DNA of 64,000 nt from Texcoconibacillus texcoconensis (GCF_014202575.1 NZ_JACHHB010000009.1:1-64000); one strand, 5' to 3'. Counted from the first letter of the stretch, positions 16,507 to 25,502 are shown. Notes: generated by a model from the letters alone, not told the origin. Program-made: numbers and translations.

Positions 16507-18066
16507 ATGCAACAAGCTACTGAGAATGTCGCAATTATTGACTTAGGTTCCAACTCCATAAGGCTTGTGATAATGGAGATTGATGTAAACGGACGTTTCC
16601 GAGAAAAAGAAAACCTCAAAATTGTTGCCAAACTGAGCACGCACGTAAAAGACGATCAAACAATTTCAGATGAAGGGGTTCAAATCGTTCTAGATACGAT
16701 GAAACGATTTAAAACAATCATTGACGCCCATAGTGTGTCACGCGTTCGCGGTGTCGCAACTGCAGCTGTTCGAAAAGCAAAAAACCAAACCTATTTATTA
16801 AATCGAGTTGAAGAAGAAACGAACCTTCAATTCGATGTTCTTTCTGGTGATAAAGAGAGTTATTATGGATATTTAGCTGTCAGCAACTCAGTGAATATTT
16901 CTGATGGAATAACCGTTGATATCGGTGGTGGCAGCACTGAAATCACCTTATTTGAAAACCGAGAATTAAAACACAGACATAGTTTTCCTTTCGGTGCTTT
17001 AACTTTAAAAGAAGCTTTTATTGAAAATGACCGACCAACAAATGACGAATGGGCGTCGCTTGTGAAGCATATTAAAGACTCGTTTGAACAATTTGATTGG
17101 CTTAAAGATGCCAATGTTCCCGTCGTCGGTATAGGTGGCAGCGCAAGAAGAATAGGAACTGTTCATCAAGCAGCCATTCAATATCCCTTACCTGGTATTC
17201 ACCATTACGGGATGGATCCAGACGAAGTCACCTATGTTCAAAATAAATTAGCAAATTTACCACTTTCAAAACGACTCAACCTTGATGGTTTACCTAAAGA
17301 TCGTGCCGAAACAATTTTGCCCGCAACGATTGTTATCGAAACACTAATTAAAACCGTCGGGGCCCCTCGATATATTTGTAGTAATCGCGGCCTTCGTGAT
17401 GGCATATTCTTTGAAGAAATGCTTCAAAAAATCGGGGTACGACACTTTCCATATATCGTCGAGGAAAGCTTTTATCAACTGCAACATGAGTTTCAAGTTG
17501 ACATCGACCATATGCGCCAAATCGGGGTTCTTAGCTCCATCCTTCTTCAAGAATTTGAAGCATTTGCACCAACATTTATGAATAAAAATGACCGAAAACT
17601 TCTTTTTATGGCTGCAAAGGTTTTCTACATTGGCGAAGTGATACATCCTGATGCTCGCAGTGAGCATACGTTCTATTTATTGACAAACCAACCGATTGAT
17701 GGATTGACACATCAAGAGCGATTAGCAGTTGCATGCATCGCATCTTTTAAATCAAAGTCAAAGCTTGAGCAATTTATAAAACCTTTTAAACATTGGTTAA
17801 CGGCCGAAGAAATTGAAAAATATGAATTTCTCGGGTCAATTGTCAAACTTGCTTATGCACTCAATCGTACAAACCGAAACGTTATCGAAAATATCGAAGT
17901 GGACACTAAACAAAATGCTCAATCTCTTCAATGTACGATAACACATCGTGATGACGCCTATTTTGAAAAAGTTCAAGTCGAGAAATATAAAAAGCATACA
18001 GAACGTTCAATTGAAAAATCGATTGACATCCACATGAAGTCATCACATGTATCACATTCAATTTAG
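16507..18066 (+). CDS. ppx: Exopolyphosphatase (Ppx/GppA family)
   Basis: Removes terminal phosphates from inorganic polyphosphate; members also hydrolyse pppGpp. The 519-residue protein has the actin-like ATPase fold: IIDLGSNSIRLVI (phosphate 1 motif) near residue 9 and VDIGGGSTEI near residue 139. A C-terminal helical HD-like region follows from about 310, so this is the long form. The ribosome site is weak (AAAGGGTGA). ppk follows after 22 bases, making a polyphosphate operon with opposing degradation and synthesis functions. It diverges from the zinc operon. This pair is not in the equivalent B. subtilis location. Confidence 0.9.
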   Translation: MQQATENVAIIDLGSNSIRLVIMEIDVNGRFREKENLKIVAKLSTHVKDDQTISDEGVQIVLDTMKRFKTIIDAHSVSRVRGVATAAVRKAKNQTYLLNRVEEETNLQFDVLSGDKESYYGYLAVSNSVNISDGITVDIGGGSTEITLFENRELKHRHSFPFGALTLKEAFIENDRPTNDEWASLVKHIKDSFEQFDWLKDANVPVVGIGGSARRIGTVHQAAIQYPLPGIHHYGMDPDEVTYVQNKLANLPLSKRLNLDGLPKDRAETILPATIVIETLIKTVGAPRYICSNRGLRDGIFFEEMLQKIGVRHFPYIVEESFYQLQHEFQVDIDHMRQIGVLSSILLQEFEAFAPTFMNKNDRKLLFMAAKVFYIGEVIHPDARSEHTFYLLTNQPIDGLTHQERLAVACIASFKSKSKLEQFIKPFKHWLTAEEIEKYEFLGSIVKLAYALNRTNRNVIENIEVDTKQNAQSLQCTITHRDDAYFEKVQVEKYKKHTERSIEKSIDIHMKSSHVSHSI

Positions 18067-18088
18067 CGCCTCAAGGTAGGTGAAGATC

Positions 18089-20197
18089 ATGAATGCTCTT
18101 AAGCGTCTTGATGACAATAGGGGCCACTTTGAAGACCCTTCATTTTATAACAATCGTGAACTAAGTTGGCTTGAGTTTAATAAACGGGTCTTACAAGAAG
18201 CCATCGACAAACAAAACCCACTGTTAGAACGTTTGAAGTTTTTAGCGATTTTCAGCTCTAACTTGGATGAATTTTTTATGGTCAGAGTTGCTGGCTTACA
18301 AGACCAGGTGAAGGCCAACTTTCATAAACCAGATAATAAAACAAATATGACACCGAAGGAGCAGTTAGAGGATATTGGGCATAAAACAAAACACCTTGTA
18401 CGATTACAAAACGAAGTCTTTAATACCCAACTAGAACCTTTACTAAAAAAGGAAAACATCTCACTTCTTGATATGAAGGAAGTAAGTCATACAGATTTAC
18501 ATTTCCTTGAAAACACATTCAAAAGTGTCATTTTTCCCGTATTAACACCCATGGCCATTGATGTTTACCGTCCTTTTCCTTTACTCTCAAGTAAAAGCCT
18601 TCATATCGCAGTTAAATTACGTGACCATCTAGATAAAAGAAATAAGTTAGCGATTATCCAAGTACCAGGGGTCCTAAAAAGGTATATCGAATTACCTCGA
18701 GACAACGGCAATAAAGCTTTTATTTTGCTAGAAGATGTAGTCACGCATTTCATCAGTGAGCTTTTCCCTGGTTACGAAGTTTTATCGACTTCTCAATTTC
18801 GGATAACACGAAATGCCGACTTAACCATTCATGAGGAAGGCGCACGGGATCTCCTTTTAGAAATTGAAAAAGAGTTAGAAAAACGAAAATGGGGTGCAGT
18901 TGTTCGATTTGAAATGAAAAAAGGGAATATGGACCCTACTGTTCTGAAATTCCTTATCGATATTTTTAAGCTTCATGACCAAGATATTTACGAAATAGAC
19001 GGTCCGTTAGATCCTACATTTTTGTTCTCTTTTTACCAGACATTAAAAAAAGACTTTAAGCACTTAATTAATAAACAACTTCCGCCGCAAAAACCTGTCG
19101 AGTACGAAGATGCTGAAAGTCTTTTTGAAACGATCGCAAATCAGGATATGTTCTTCCATCATCCGTACGAATCTTTCCAACCAATTGTTGATATGATTCA
19201 GTTTGCAGCAACTGATCCAAATGTTTTGGCTATCAAACAAACCCTTTACCGTGTGAGCGGTGAGTCTCCTATTGTGCAAGCATTGGCCGAGGCAGCAGAA
19301 CGGGGAAAGCAAGTAACAGTGCTCGTTGAATTAAAAGCACGCTTTGATGAGGAGAACAATATCCAATGGGCGCGAACTTTAGAAAAATCAGGTGTCCATG
19401 TCATCTATGGTATATCAGGTTTAAAAACGCATGCAAAAGTGACAGTAATCGTCCGACGTCACAAAGGAAGTGTCCGGCGTTTCGTTCACCTAGGGACAGG
19501 AAATTACAATGATTCGACTGCGAAACTTTACACAGATATGGGCTATCTCACGTCTTGTGAACAATTTGGTCGTGATGCGACAAACTTTTTTAATTACTTA
19601 AGCGGTTACCGTTCAAAACCGTCATGGTCACAAATCGAAACAGGTCCATTTGATATCAGAAACCGTTTTTTAACACTCATCGACGAAGAGATCTCCTACC
19701 ATAAAAAACATGGACAGGGTCACATTATCGCAAAAATGAACGCATTAACAGACAAGCCGATTATTATGAAATTGTATGAAGCTAGTCAAGCTGGCGTTCA
19801 AATTGACTTAATCGTTCGGGGGACATGCTGTTTACGCCCAAAGCGAAAAGGTGTAAGTGAAAACATTACTGTACGCAGCATCGTCGGTCGTTTTCTTGAA
19901 CACAGCCGAGTGTTTTACTTTTACCGCAACGGTGAAGAAGCAACCTTCTTATCATCGGCTGATTGGATGACACGTAATATGGAAAAACGAATCGAAATTC
20001 TTTTTCCAATCCATGATGACCGTATCAAAAGACAAGTCAAACAGATTTTAGATATTACACTTCAAGATAATAGCAAAGCACGCGAACAACAAAGTGATGG
20101 TACTTATACGTACATCACACGTAAACAAGGTGAAGCGTCGATACAAAGTCAACTGATTTTGTATGAATGGGCTTTGTCATTAGCGAAACAACGTTAG
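18089..20197 (+). CDS. ppk: Polyphosphate kinase 1
   Basis: Reversibly transfers the gamma-phosphate of ATP onto polyphosphate. The 702-residue length is normal for PPK1. The N domain opens with NNRELSWLEFNKRV; GISGLKTHAKVTVIVRR carries the histidine corresponding to the phosphorylated residue, and FLEHSRVFYF carries the second conserved histidine. The C-terminal phospholipase-D-like core is complete. An ATG after GGTGA is used; a GTG three codons upstream is an alternative. It lies in an operon with ppx and ends at a terminator. ppk1 paired with ppx suggests polyphosphate storage, stress or phosphate buffering. Confidence 0.95.
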   Translation: MNALKRLDDNRGHFEDPSFYNNRELSWLEFNKRVLQEAIDKQNPLLERLKFLAIFSSNLDEFFMVRVAGLQDQVKANFHKPDNKTNMTPKEQLEDIGHKTKHLVRLQNEVFNTQLEPLLKKENISLLDMKEVSHTDLHFLENTFKSVIFPVLTPMAIDVYRPFPLLSSKSLHIAVKLRDHLDKRNKLAIIQVPGVLKRYIELPRDNGNKAFILLEDVVTHFISELFPGYEVLSTSQFRITRNADLTIHEEGARDLLLEIEKELEKRKWGAVVRFEMKKGNMDPTVLKFLIDIFKLHDQDIYEIDGPLDPTFLFSFYQTLKKDFKHLINKQLPPQKPVEYEDAESLFETIANQDMFFHHPYESFQPIVDMIQFAATDPNVLAIKQTLYRVSGESPIVQALAEAAERGKQVTVLVELKARFDEENNIQWARTLEKSGVHVIYGISGLKTHAKVTVIVRRHKGSVRRFVHLGTGNYNDSTAKLYTDMGYLTSCEQFGRDATNFFNYLSGYRSKPSWSQIETGPFDIRNRFLTLIDEEISYHKKHGQGHIIAKMNALTDKPIIMKLYEASQAGVQIDLIVRGTCCLRPKRKGVSENITVRSIVGRFLEHSRVFYFYRNGEEATFLSSADWMTRNMEKRIEILFPIHDDRIKRQVKQILDITLQDNSKAREQQSDGTYTYITRKQGEASIQSQLILYEWALSLAKQR

Positions 20198-20215
20198 CAT
20201 ACTTCGTCACAAATT

Positions 20216-20257
20216 GACCTTCCAGGTTGAAATTCATTCTGGAAGGTCTAACTTTAA
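20216..20257 (+). terminator. Terminator of ppx-ppk
   Basis: GACCTTCCAG and CTGGAAGGTC form a perfect 10-bp stem, followed by a modest T-rich tail (TAACTTTAACTT). Confidence 0.75.
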
Positions 20258-20267
20258 CTTGCTATAA

Positions 20268-20987
20268 CTACTTGTCAAAAGCAACTAAACTACGTTCTTG
20301 TGCTTTTTCTTGAATTTCTTCTGCATACCAACTCTTAGCATGACCATGATCTTCTATATATTGTTCTAATCCATAAATACCACGATGATAAGCAGTTAAA
20401 GCATGATCCCAATCCTCATACTTATCATATAGAAAATCTAAATAGACAACAGCCAATTGGATGGAATAATAAGGATCAAAAAGCTTATCATGTTCATACG
20501 GTAAACCGGCCATATCCGCGATCCAAGGGCCCGTATTTTTCATAAATTGAGCAAGCCCGTACGCATGACCATACTCTGTTTCTGGACCAACCAAATCAGG
20601 TTCAAACTTCTCTCCTGATTCGACCCTTAATAACTCATACACAAGGAACGGGTCAATACCCTCTCTCATCGCTTCTAGAGCTAAAAACATTCCCCAATCC
20701 TCGTCAAAATGACCATCACTATCTTCGTACATATGATTGGCCATTGCTTCTGCTTCTTGCCATGATTCATAGCCGTTTTGTACTTCTCCTTGGATACTTT
20801 CCATTTCTGATTCATGTTCGATACTCATCGCTTGAACTTCCATACCAAGCTCTTGTTCATTGATACGCGATTCCATATCGTCAATTTTTTCTTGTAAGGT
20901 TACATTCTGATGATTTAAATAAATAGATAATGCCGAAAGTAAGAAGAACGAAACGATAAGCATCCATACACTCGTTTTCTGTAACAC
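20268..20987 (-). CDS. Membrane-anchored SLT-type lytic transglycosylase
   Basis: A 239-residue protein predicted to cleave peptidoglycan glycan strands. One membrane anchor lies near residues 6-24, a coiled coil follows at about 28-75, and an SLT domain occupies 95-235. The catalytic glutamate is probably Glu123 in RVESGEKFEP, with AYGLAQFM near 146 and YHRGIYGLEQY in the C-terminal part as supporting motifs. The GTG start is 7 bases after GGAGG. The gene sits behind an attenuator-like leader, so its expression may be conditional. I cannot link it to a named B. subtilis gene. Confidence 0.8.
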   Translation of the reverse strand: MLQKTSVWMLIVSFFLLSALSIYLNHQNVTLQEKIDDMESRINEQELGMEVQAMSIEHESEMESIQGEVQNGYESWQEAEAMANHMYEDSDGHFDEDWGMFLALEAMREGIDPFLVYELLRVESGEKFEPDLVGPETEYGHAYGLAQFMKNTGPWIADMAGLPYEHDKLFDPYYSIQLAVVYLDFLYDKYEDWDHALTAYHRGIYGLEQYIEDHGHAKSWYAEEIQEKAQERSLVAFDK

Positions 20988-21109
20988 TCACATACCTCCT
21001 CTCAAAAAAACGGCAGTCATAAGACATGCCGCTTAGAATCATACATGTTTTTATTGTCGTCGACAATTTGTTTGCTCAGCCTATTGAAAATGAATATGAT
21101 TAGACAATA
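20988..21109 (-). promoter_or_regulatory. Leader with intrinsic terminator before the lytic transglycosylase gene
   Basis: The transcribed leader of about 120 bases contains a CTATTG/CAATAG hairpin, an ATTGTC/GACAAT hairpin, and a terminator at 21004-21031 (CGGCATGTC with GACTGCCG, one bulge) followed by seven T residues, directly before the GGAGG site. ACATG just upstream could pair with CATGT of the terminator arm, giving an antiterminator. This architecture suggests attenuation by an unrecognised signal. Confidence 0.6.
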
Positions 21110-21115
21110 GTCCTG

Positions 21116-21144
21116 AATTTACCATACCCTTCTCCCCTTGTCAA
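21116..21144 (-). promoter_or_regulatory. Strong sigma-A promoter of the leader and transglycosylase gene
   Basis: A consensus -35 TTGACA (21139-21144), a 17-base spacer and a -10 TAAATT (21116-21121). Confidence 0.82.
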
Positions 21145-21192
21145 CAAACATAGGTATCAATTAAAACACGATATTCTTAAAAAAATTCATAT

Positions 21193-21221
21193 AAAAAAGC
21201 TTGCTAAACGCAAGCTTTTTT
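21193..21221. terminator. Orphan symmetric terminator hairpin
   Basis: AAAAAAGCTTGC and GCAAGCTTTTTT form a 12-bp stem with T tracts on both strands. No gene ends here on either strand, so it may insulate the promoter at 21.1 kb or end an unseen short transcript. Confidence 0.65.
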
Positions 21222-21373
21222 CATAGTTCATTTTGCTAATGTTTATTCTTATCTTCTTTCGTACTTACGGGAGCGAAAAGCTTCATTTAGAAAATACAAT
21301 ACACCAAAACTTAATGCACGCTCTTTCTCGTTGTGCATATTTTAATGTTAGAAACTATTCGGGAGGGAAAACG

Positions 21374-21649
21374 ATGAATCCGATCGTTCGACAAATGGCC
21401 AATCAAAAAATCAATAGCCTTGATGAACGGGAATTATTACGCTTAAGTAAAGAATACGAAATCCCTTTAACAGCTAAACAAGCAAAGGAAATCATTCAAA
21501 TTATCCATAAACATCCCATTGACGTTGGTAACGAAAAACAAGTCAAGCGCTTACGTGACGAACTAAAAACGTTAGATCCGAAACTTTACCGAAAAGCAGA
21601 TAAATTGCTAACCCCTTATAAATCAATGATCGCCTGGCCGAAAGACTGA
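21374..21649 (+). CDS. yqfT: YqfT-like small protein (DUF2624)
   Basis: A 91-residue, largely helical soluble protein with no assigned function. The segment NQKINSLDERELLRLSKEYE and the closing YKSMIAWPKD fit the DUF2624 family, and the position next to nfo is that of B. subtilis yqfT. The ATG after GGGAGGG at 6 bases is chosen; the longer frame begins 47 codons earlier, without a ribosome site, in what is a non-coding spacer. It is convergent with nfo and shares its terminator. Confidence 0.72.
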   Translation: MNPIVRQMANQKINSLDERELLRLSKEYEIPLTAKQAKEIIQIIHKHPIDVGNEKQVKRLRDELKTLDPKLYRKADKLLTPYKSMIAWPKD

Positions 21650-21691
21650 TTGAAAAGTTAAAGTGGCTTGATTACGTACGACGCTAAATGT

Positions 21692-21742
21692 AAAAAAGGT
21701 CAGCTTCTATCTCGCTTATTATGAGCGAAAGAAGCTGACCTT
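21692..21742. terminator. Bidirectional terminator between yqfT and nfo
   Basis: AAGGTCAGCTTC and GAAGCTGACCTT form a perfect 12-bp stem with a TCGCT/AGCGA inner stem, flanked by A and T runs. Confidence 0.92.
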
Positions 21743-21746
21743 CACT

Positions 21747-22637
21747 TTAGGATGTTAACTTTTCTTTTAATTCATCATCAAATGTTTTTTTAGTAAGCAT
21801 ATCAATTTCCAAGCCATATGGCGCTTTTTTATTCTTTTTATCAGTACCGACATAAGGTGTCTCTAAGATTTTCGGTATATGATCAAACGCCTCATGATGA
21901 ACAATACGGTTTAAAGCTTCGAATCCAATTTCCCCAAAGCCTATGTTTTCATGACGGTCTTTTCTTGCACCCACTGGATTTTTACTATCATTAATATGAA
22001 GAACTTTCAAACGATCCAAACCGATGATTTGATCGAATGATTGAATAACCCCTTCAAAGTCATGAATAATATCGTAACCCGCATCATGTACGTGGCACGT
22101 ATCAAAGCAAACAGACAGCTTTTCATTATGAGTAACACCGTCAATAATTTTTGCTAACTCATCAAAGCTTCGACCACATTCTGACCCTTTTCCGGCCATT
22201 GTTTCTAAGGCGATTTGAACATTTTGGTCCTTAGTAATCACCTCATTTAAACCTTCAATGATTTTCGCGATGCCCGCTTCAGCTCCCTCTCCAACATGTG
22301 AACCTGGATGAAGGACAATCTGCTTAGAACCAATTGCTTCGGTACGTTCGATTTCACTTTTAAGAAAATCGACACCGAGTTGAAATGTTTCTGGCTTCGT
22401 CGTATTCGCGATGTTAATAATGTATGGTGCGTGGACGACGATATCACTGATCCCCGACTCTTCCATATGTTGGATTCCCGCTTCGATATTTAATTCTTCA
22501 ATCGCTTTTCGACGTGTATTTTGCGGAGCACCAGTATATATCATAAATGTAGTCGCGCCGTAGGAAGCTGCTTCTTCACTTGATCCTTTTAACATTTTCT
22601 TCCCACTCATCGATACGTGCGAACCTAGTAACATCAC
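21747..22637 (-). CDS. nfo: Endonuclease IV (AP endonuclease)
   Basis: Zinc-dependent base-excision repair enzyme that nicks DNA 5' to abasic sites. The 296-residue TIM-barrel protein begins [13 protein letters not shown] and contains the zinc-ligand motifs [45 protein letters not shown] and VLHINDSKN in the correct order. A GTG and an ATG are adjacent at the start; the GTG has the better spacing (9 bases after AGAGG), the ATG gives the more usual N terminus. The gene follows cshB after 5 bases, so the two form an operon as in B. subtilis. Confidence 0.96.
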   Translation of the reverse strand: MMLLGSHVSMSGKKMLKGSSEEAASYGATTFMIYTGAPQNTRRKAIEELNIEAGIQHMEESGISDIVVHAPYIINIANTTKPETFQLGVDFLKSEIERTEAIGSKQIVLHPGSHVGEGAEAGIAKIIEGLNEVITKDQNVQIALETMAGKGSECGRSFDELAKIIDGVTHNEKLSVCFDTCHVHDAGYDIIHDFEGVIQSFDQIIGLDRLKVLHINDSKNPVGARKDRHENIGFGEIGFEALNRIVHHEAFDHIPKILETPYVGTDKKNKKAPYGLEIDMLTKKTFDDELKEKLTS

Positions 22638-22642
22638 TTACT

Positions 22643-23965
22643 TCATCCTCTCCCTTTATTCTTGCGGTTATTCAAACGTTGTTCTCGTTTCACTTGTTTT
22701 CGTTGTTCTTGTTGAAACTTCTTCTTATAACCAGGTTTTACTTTTTTCGCTTTCGGAAGCGGTTTTTGCGGTTGTTGCTCTTCCCCAGGTTTCGACTTTT
22801 GTGATTTCATATGGCGGTTCTTTTGCTTTACATCAACCCATTCTCCGTGCCGTAAATCTTTATAAGTGAACGTAATCCCTCGTTTTTCTAACTTTCCAAC
22901 CGCTTCACCATCTCTATCAGAAATAATGGAGACAGCAAGACCGTCCCAACCAGCGCGTCCAGTTCTTCCAACACGATGAATATAAAAGTCTAAATCTTTT
23001 GGCCACTCGAAGTTGATGATATGAGAAATCCCTTCTACATCAATGCCTCGAGCAACAAGATCTGTCGCGACTAAGTATTGTACTTCCGCTTTTTGCAAAC
23101 GTTTCATTACTCGTTTTCTTTCTCGCGGCGTAATATCACCGTGCAAACGATCTACATTGAGACCATGCTCATTCATCTTATTGAATATTTCTTCGGCGGT
23201 CTCCTTTGTATTTGCAAAGATCATTGCCAAATAAGGGTTAAGTGAAACAGCGACATCTTTAACGAGCTCAAAACGGTCGCGATGACGATCCGGAACCAAT
23301 ATGTGTTCGATTTTCCCTTCCTGACGATGAGATTTCACTTCTACATGCCGTGGTTGATTCATATACTTTCGTAGAAACGGTTCTAGTTTTTCTGGGATTG
23401 TAGCAGAGAAGACAAGCATTTGCAGGGAATCACCCATTTTCGAGGCGATTTTATCAACATCTTCAATAAACCCCATATCAAGCATCTGATCCGTTTCATC
23501 AACGACGAGAAAGCGGGACGTTTGAACCGGTAAATGACCTTCACGAACAAAATCTTCAATTCGTCCTGGCGTACCTACAACAATATGCGGGCGCTGTTTT
23601 AAGCCTTCAATTGACTTTAAACGGTCAGTTCCACCAACGAGTAATTTTGTACGCGGCTTCTCTGAATCTGGAGCAAATTTTGTTAACTTTGTCAGTTCGT
23701 CATAAAGTTGTGATGCCAACTCTCGCGTTGGCGCTGTGATGACTGCTTGTACATTTTCTTCATCGATGTCCACTTGATCAACGATCGGAAGGAGAAATGC
23801 TAACGTTTTTCCCGATCCTGTTTTCGATTGCCCAATGACATCTTTTCCATTTCGAATAGCAGGAATCAACCGTTCCTGTATTTCCATCGGTTTTTCAATG
23901 TTCTGTTCCATTAATGCTTCAAGTAAAAAAGGTTTTAATTCAAATTGTTGAAAAGGATGTTTCAT
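22643..23965 (-). CDS. cshB: DEAD-box ATP-dependent RNA helicase CshB
   Basis: A 440-residue RNA helicase that remodels RNA during cold growth and ribosome assembly. It shows FQQFELKPFLLEAL (Q-motif region), GQSKTGSGKT (motif I), PTRELASQL, VVDETDQMLD (motif II), SATIP (motif III) and HRVGRTGR (motif VI). The C-terminal 75 residues are very basic (QKSKPG, KVKPGYKKKF), typical of CshB. Motif II reads DETD rather than DEAD. The start at MKHPFQQF was chosen on family length; its ribosome site (AAAGAGAG) is weak. It is cotranscribed with nfo and diverges from yqfQ. Confidence 0.92.
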   Translation of the reverse strand: MKHPFQQFELKPFLLEALMEQNIEKPMEIQERLIPAIRNGKDVIGQSKTGSGKTLAFLLPIVDQVDIDEENVQAVITAPTRELASQLYDELTKLTKFAPDSEKPRTKLLVGGTDRLKSIEGLKQRPHIVVGTPGRIEDFVREGHLPVQTSRFLVVDETDQMLDMGFIEDVDKIASKMGDSLQMLVFSATIPEKLEPFLRKYMNQPRHVEVKSHRQEGKIEHILVPDRHRDRFELVKDVAVSLNPYLAMIFANTKETAEEIFNKMNEHGLNVDRLHGDITPRERKRVMKRLQKAEVQYLVATDLVARGIDVEGISHIINFEWPKDLDFYIHRVGRTGRAGWDGLAVSIISDRDGEAVGKLEKRGITFTYKDLRHGEWVDVKQKNRHMKSQKSKPGEEQQPQKPLPKAKKVKPGYKKKFQQEQRKQVKREQRLNNRKNKGRG

Positions 23966-24147
23966 TATTGACACTCTCTTTCTGACACAAAGATCCTTTG
24001 ATCTTCCTGATCTTAAACTAATTAATAATTTTACCATGAAAACTTCTACTTTTGCTAGTTTCAGCATTTTTCCATCCGCCTATACGCACGAGCCCCCTGC
24101 TACATAAGATATCATGGAGGAAGAATTCGTATGAAAGGAAGGTTGCC

Positions 24148-24849
24148 ATGTTCCCAGTCCCACCTACACCACCGCCAGCAGCACCAGGGTTAATGTCTAT
24201 GTTTTCGCAAGCGCCTAATGTTGCATCCACTGCTGCTCCGGGTATTATGCAAGGTGCAGCTCAAGGGGCCGCGCAAACAGCAGCTCAAGGGGCCGCGCAA
24301 ACGGCAGCTCAAGGTGGAATACTCTCGAAAATATTAGGAGGCGCAGGTGCAGCAGGTGGCGGATTCAATCAAATTCTTGGCTTTATACAAAATGCGCAAA
24401 AAGCGGTCAACACTGTACAAAGTGTCACACCATTAGTCCAGCAATATGGTCCATTCGTTAAATCACTTCCACAACTTATGACAGCACTCAAGTCAAGCGA
24501 TGAAGAAGAGGACGAAGAAAACCAAGAGGATAGCAAAAATGAACAACCTGAAGATGATGACGATGAAGAAACAGACGAACAAATAAATGAATCAGAGACA
24601 AAGGATGTTGAAGATGATCAAGAAGAAACTTCAAAAGATCAGAAGAGAAAACATCCTCAATCTCCATCCACTCAAAAAAGAAAGCAAAAAAAGCAACGGA
24701 GCACAAATAAAAGACGAGGCGGGCAAAAACAAACTTCCTCTTACTCTACGTCACCTAAAACTTCAGCGAAACGTCAACGTACTAAAACAACACAACCACA
24801 TAAAGATGATCAATTAGGTAACTTACCCGCTCCTAAGCTTTATATCTAA
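24148..24849 (+). CDS. yqfQ: YqfQ/VrrA-like low-complexity protein
   Basis: A 233-residue protein with a proline-rich start (MFPVPPTPPPAAPG), an alanine-glutamine repeat (GAAQTAAQ) at about 37-58, a helical core at 60-112, then an acidic stretch and a strongly basic, low-complexity tail. This layout and its position between cshB and ispH match B. subtilis yqfQ and Bacillus anthracis vrrA, whose coding repeat is a typing marker. The function is unknown; spore or coat association has been proposed for relatives. The start ATG follows AAAGGAAGG at 5 bases. Confidence 0.72.
   Translation: MFPVPPTPPPAAPGLMSMFSQAPNVASTAAPGIMQGAAQGAAQTAAQGAAQTAAQGGILSKILGGAGAAGGGFNQILGFIQNAQKAVNTVQSVTPLVQQYGPFVKSLPQLMTALKSSDEEEDEENQEDSKNEQPEDDDDEETDEQINESETKDVEDDQEETSKDQKRKHPQSPSTQKRKQKKQRSTNKRRGGQKQTSSYSTSPKTSAKRQRTKTTQPHKDDQLGNLPAPKLYI
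24256..24314 (+). repeat. 24-bp coding tandem repeat in yqfQ
   Basis: Two copies (24256-24279 and 24280-24303) differ only at the last base (ACA or ACG), and an 11-base partial third copy follows. Each full unit encodes AAQGAAQT. The near identity of the copies indicates recent expansion. Confidence 0.9.
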
Positions 24850-24984
24850 ACGTAAAATAAACAACGCATTTATCCTTACGTTTTGCCTTAGATATATTGA
24901 CGCCCGGCCTCTCTCATAGTAAAATTTTAAATTTATTATATTTTATGTTAAAATAAGTGTAACGTTTTAATTGGAGGAATGCTC

Positions 24985-25479
24985 ATGTTTAATATCGGTG
25001 ATCACGTTGTCTATCCTTACCACGGTGCTGGAACGATCCAGGACATTGAAGAAAAAGATATATTAGGTGAAAAAATGCGTTACTTTGTCGTTTTTTTTCC
25101 CCTAAACGATGTGACTGTTATGCTTCCAGAATCGCGCATTGATGGATCTGGTTTACGAAAAGTGATTTCAAGCGATCGGGTCGATGAAATTGTCTTTACC
25201 TTGAAATCAAAAGAGGAAGTCACAAAACGTGATGTTGCAAAACCTTATTCAAAAGAGAATGAAACGTTACTGAAATCTGGATGTATCATTGATGCTGCAC
25301 AAGTTATTGCCAATTTGACATCGAAAGAAAGTGAGCGTTCCAATGGACTTCATATGGAAGACCGTAAAAACCTCGACAGAGCGAAACAATTTATGGCCAG
25401 TGAATTAATGCTTGTCAACAGTATGAGCGAATCTGAAGCTTACGATTTTATTAGTGTTAATAGCCAACAGGAAGCTTAA
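24985..25479 (+). CDS. CarD/CdnL-like RNA polymerase-binding regulator
   Basis: A 164-residue protein. Residues 1-60 (FNIGDHVVYPYHGAGTIQDI) form the Tudor-like domain that binds the RNA polymerase beta subunit and stabilises open promoter complexes. The remainder is helical, with DRKNLDRAKQFMASEL matching the DNA-binding CarD C-terminal domain. The second ATG was chosen (GGAGG, 7 bases upstream). It has its own likely promoter (TTTAAA and TAAAAT, 17 apart, near 24930-24955) and a large terminator. B. subtilis has a CarD-like gene elsewhere; it is not part of the equivalent cluster there. Confidence 0.83.
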   Translation: MFNIGDHVVYPYHGAGTIQDIEEKDILGEKMRYFVVFFPLNDVTVMLPESRIDGSGLRKVISSDRVDEIVFTLKSKEEVTKRDVAKPYSKENETLLKSGCIIDAAQVIANLTSKESERSNGLHMEDRKNLDRAKQFMASELMLVNSMSESEAYDFISVNSQQEA

Positions 25480-25502
25480 AATTTCCTTTATAAGAAATCG
25501 TC

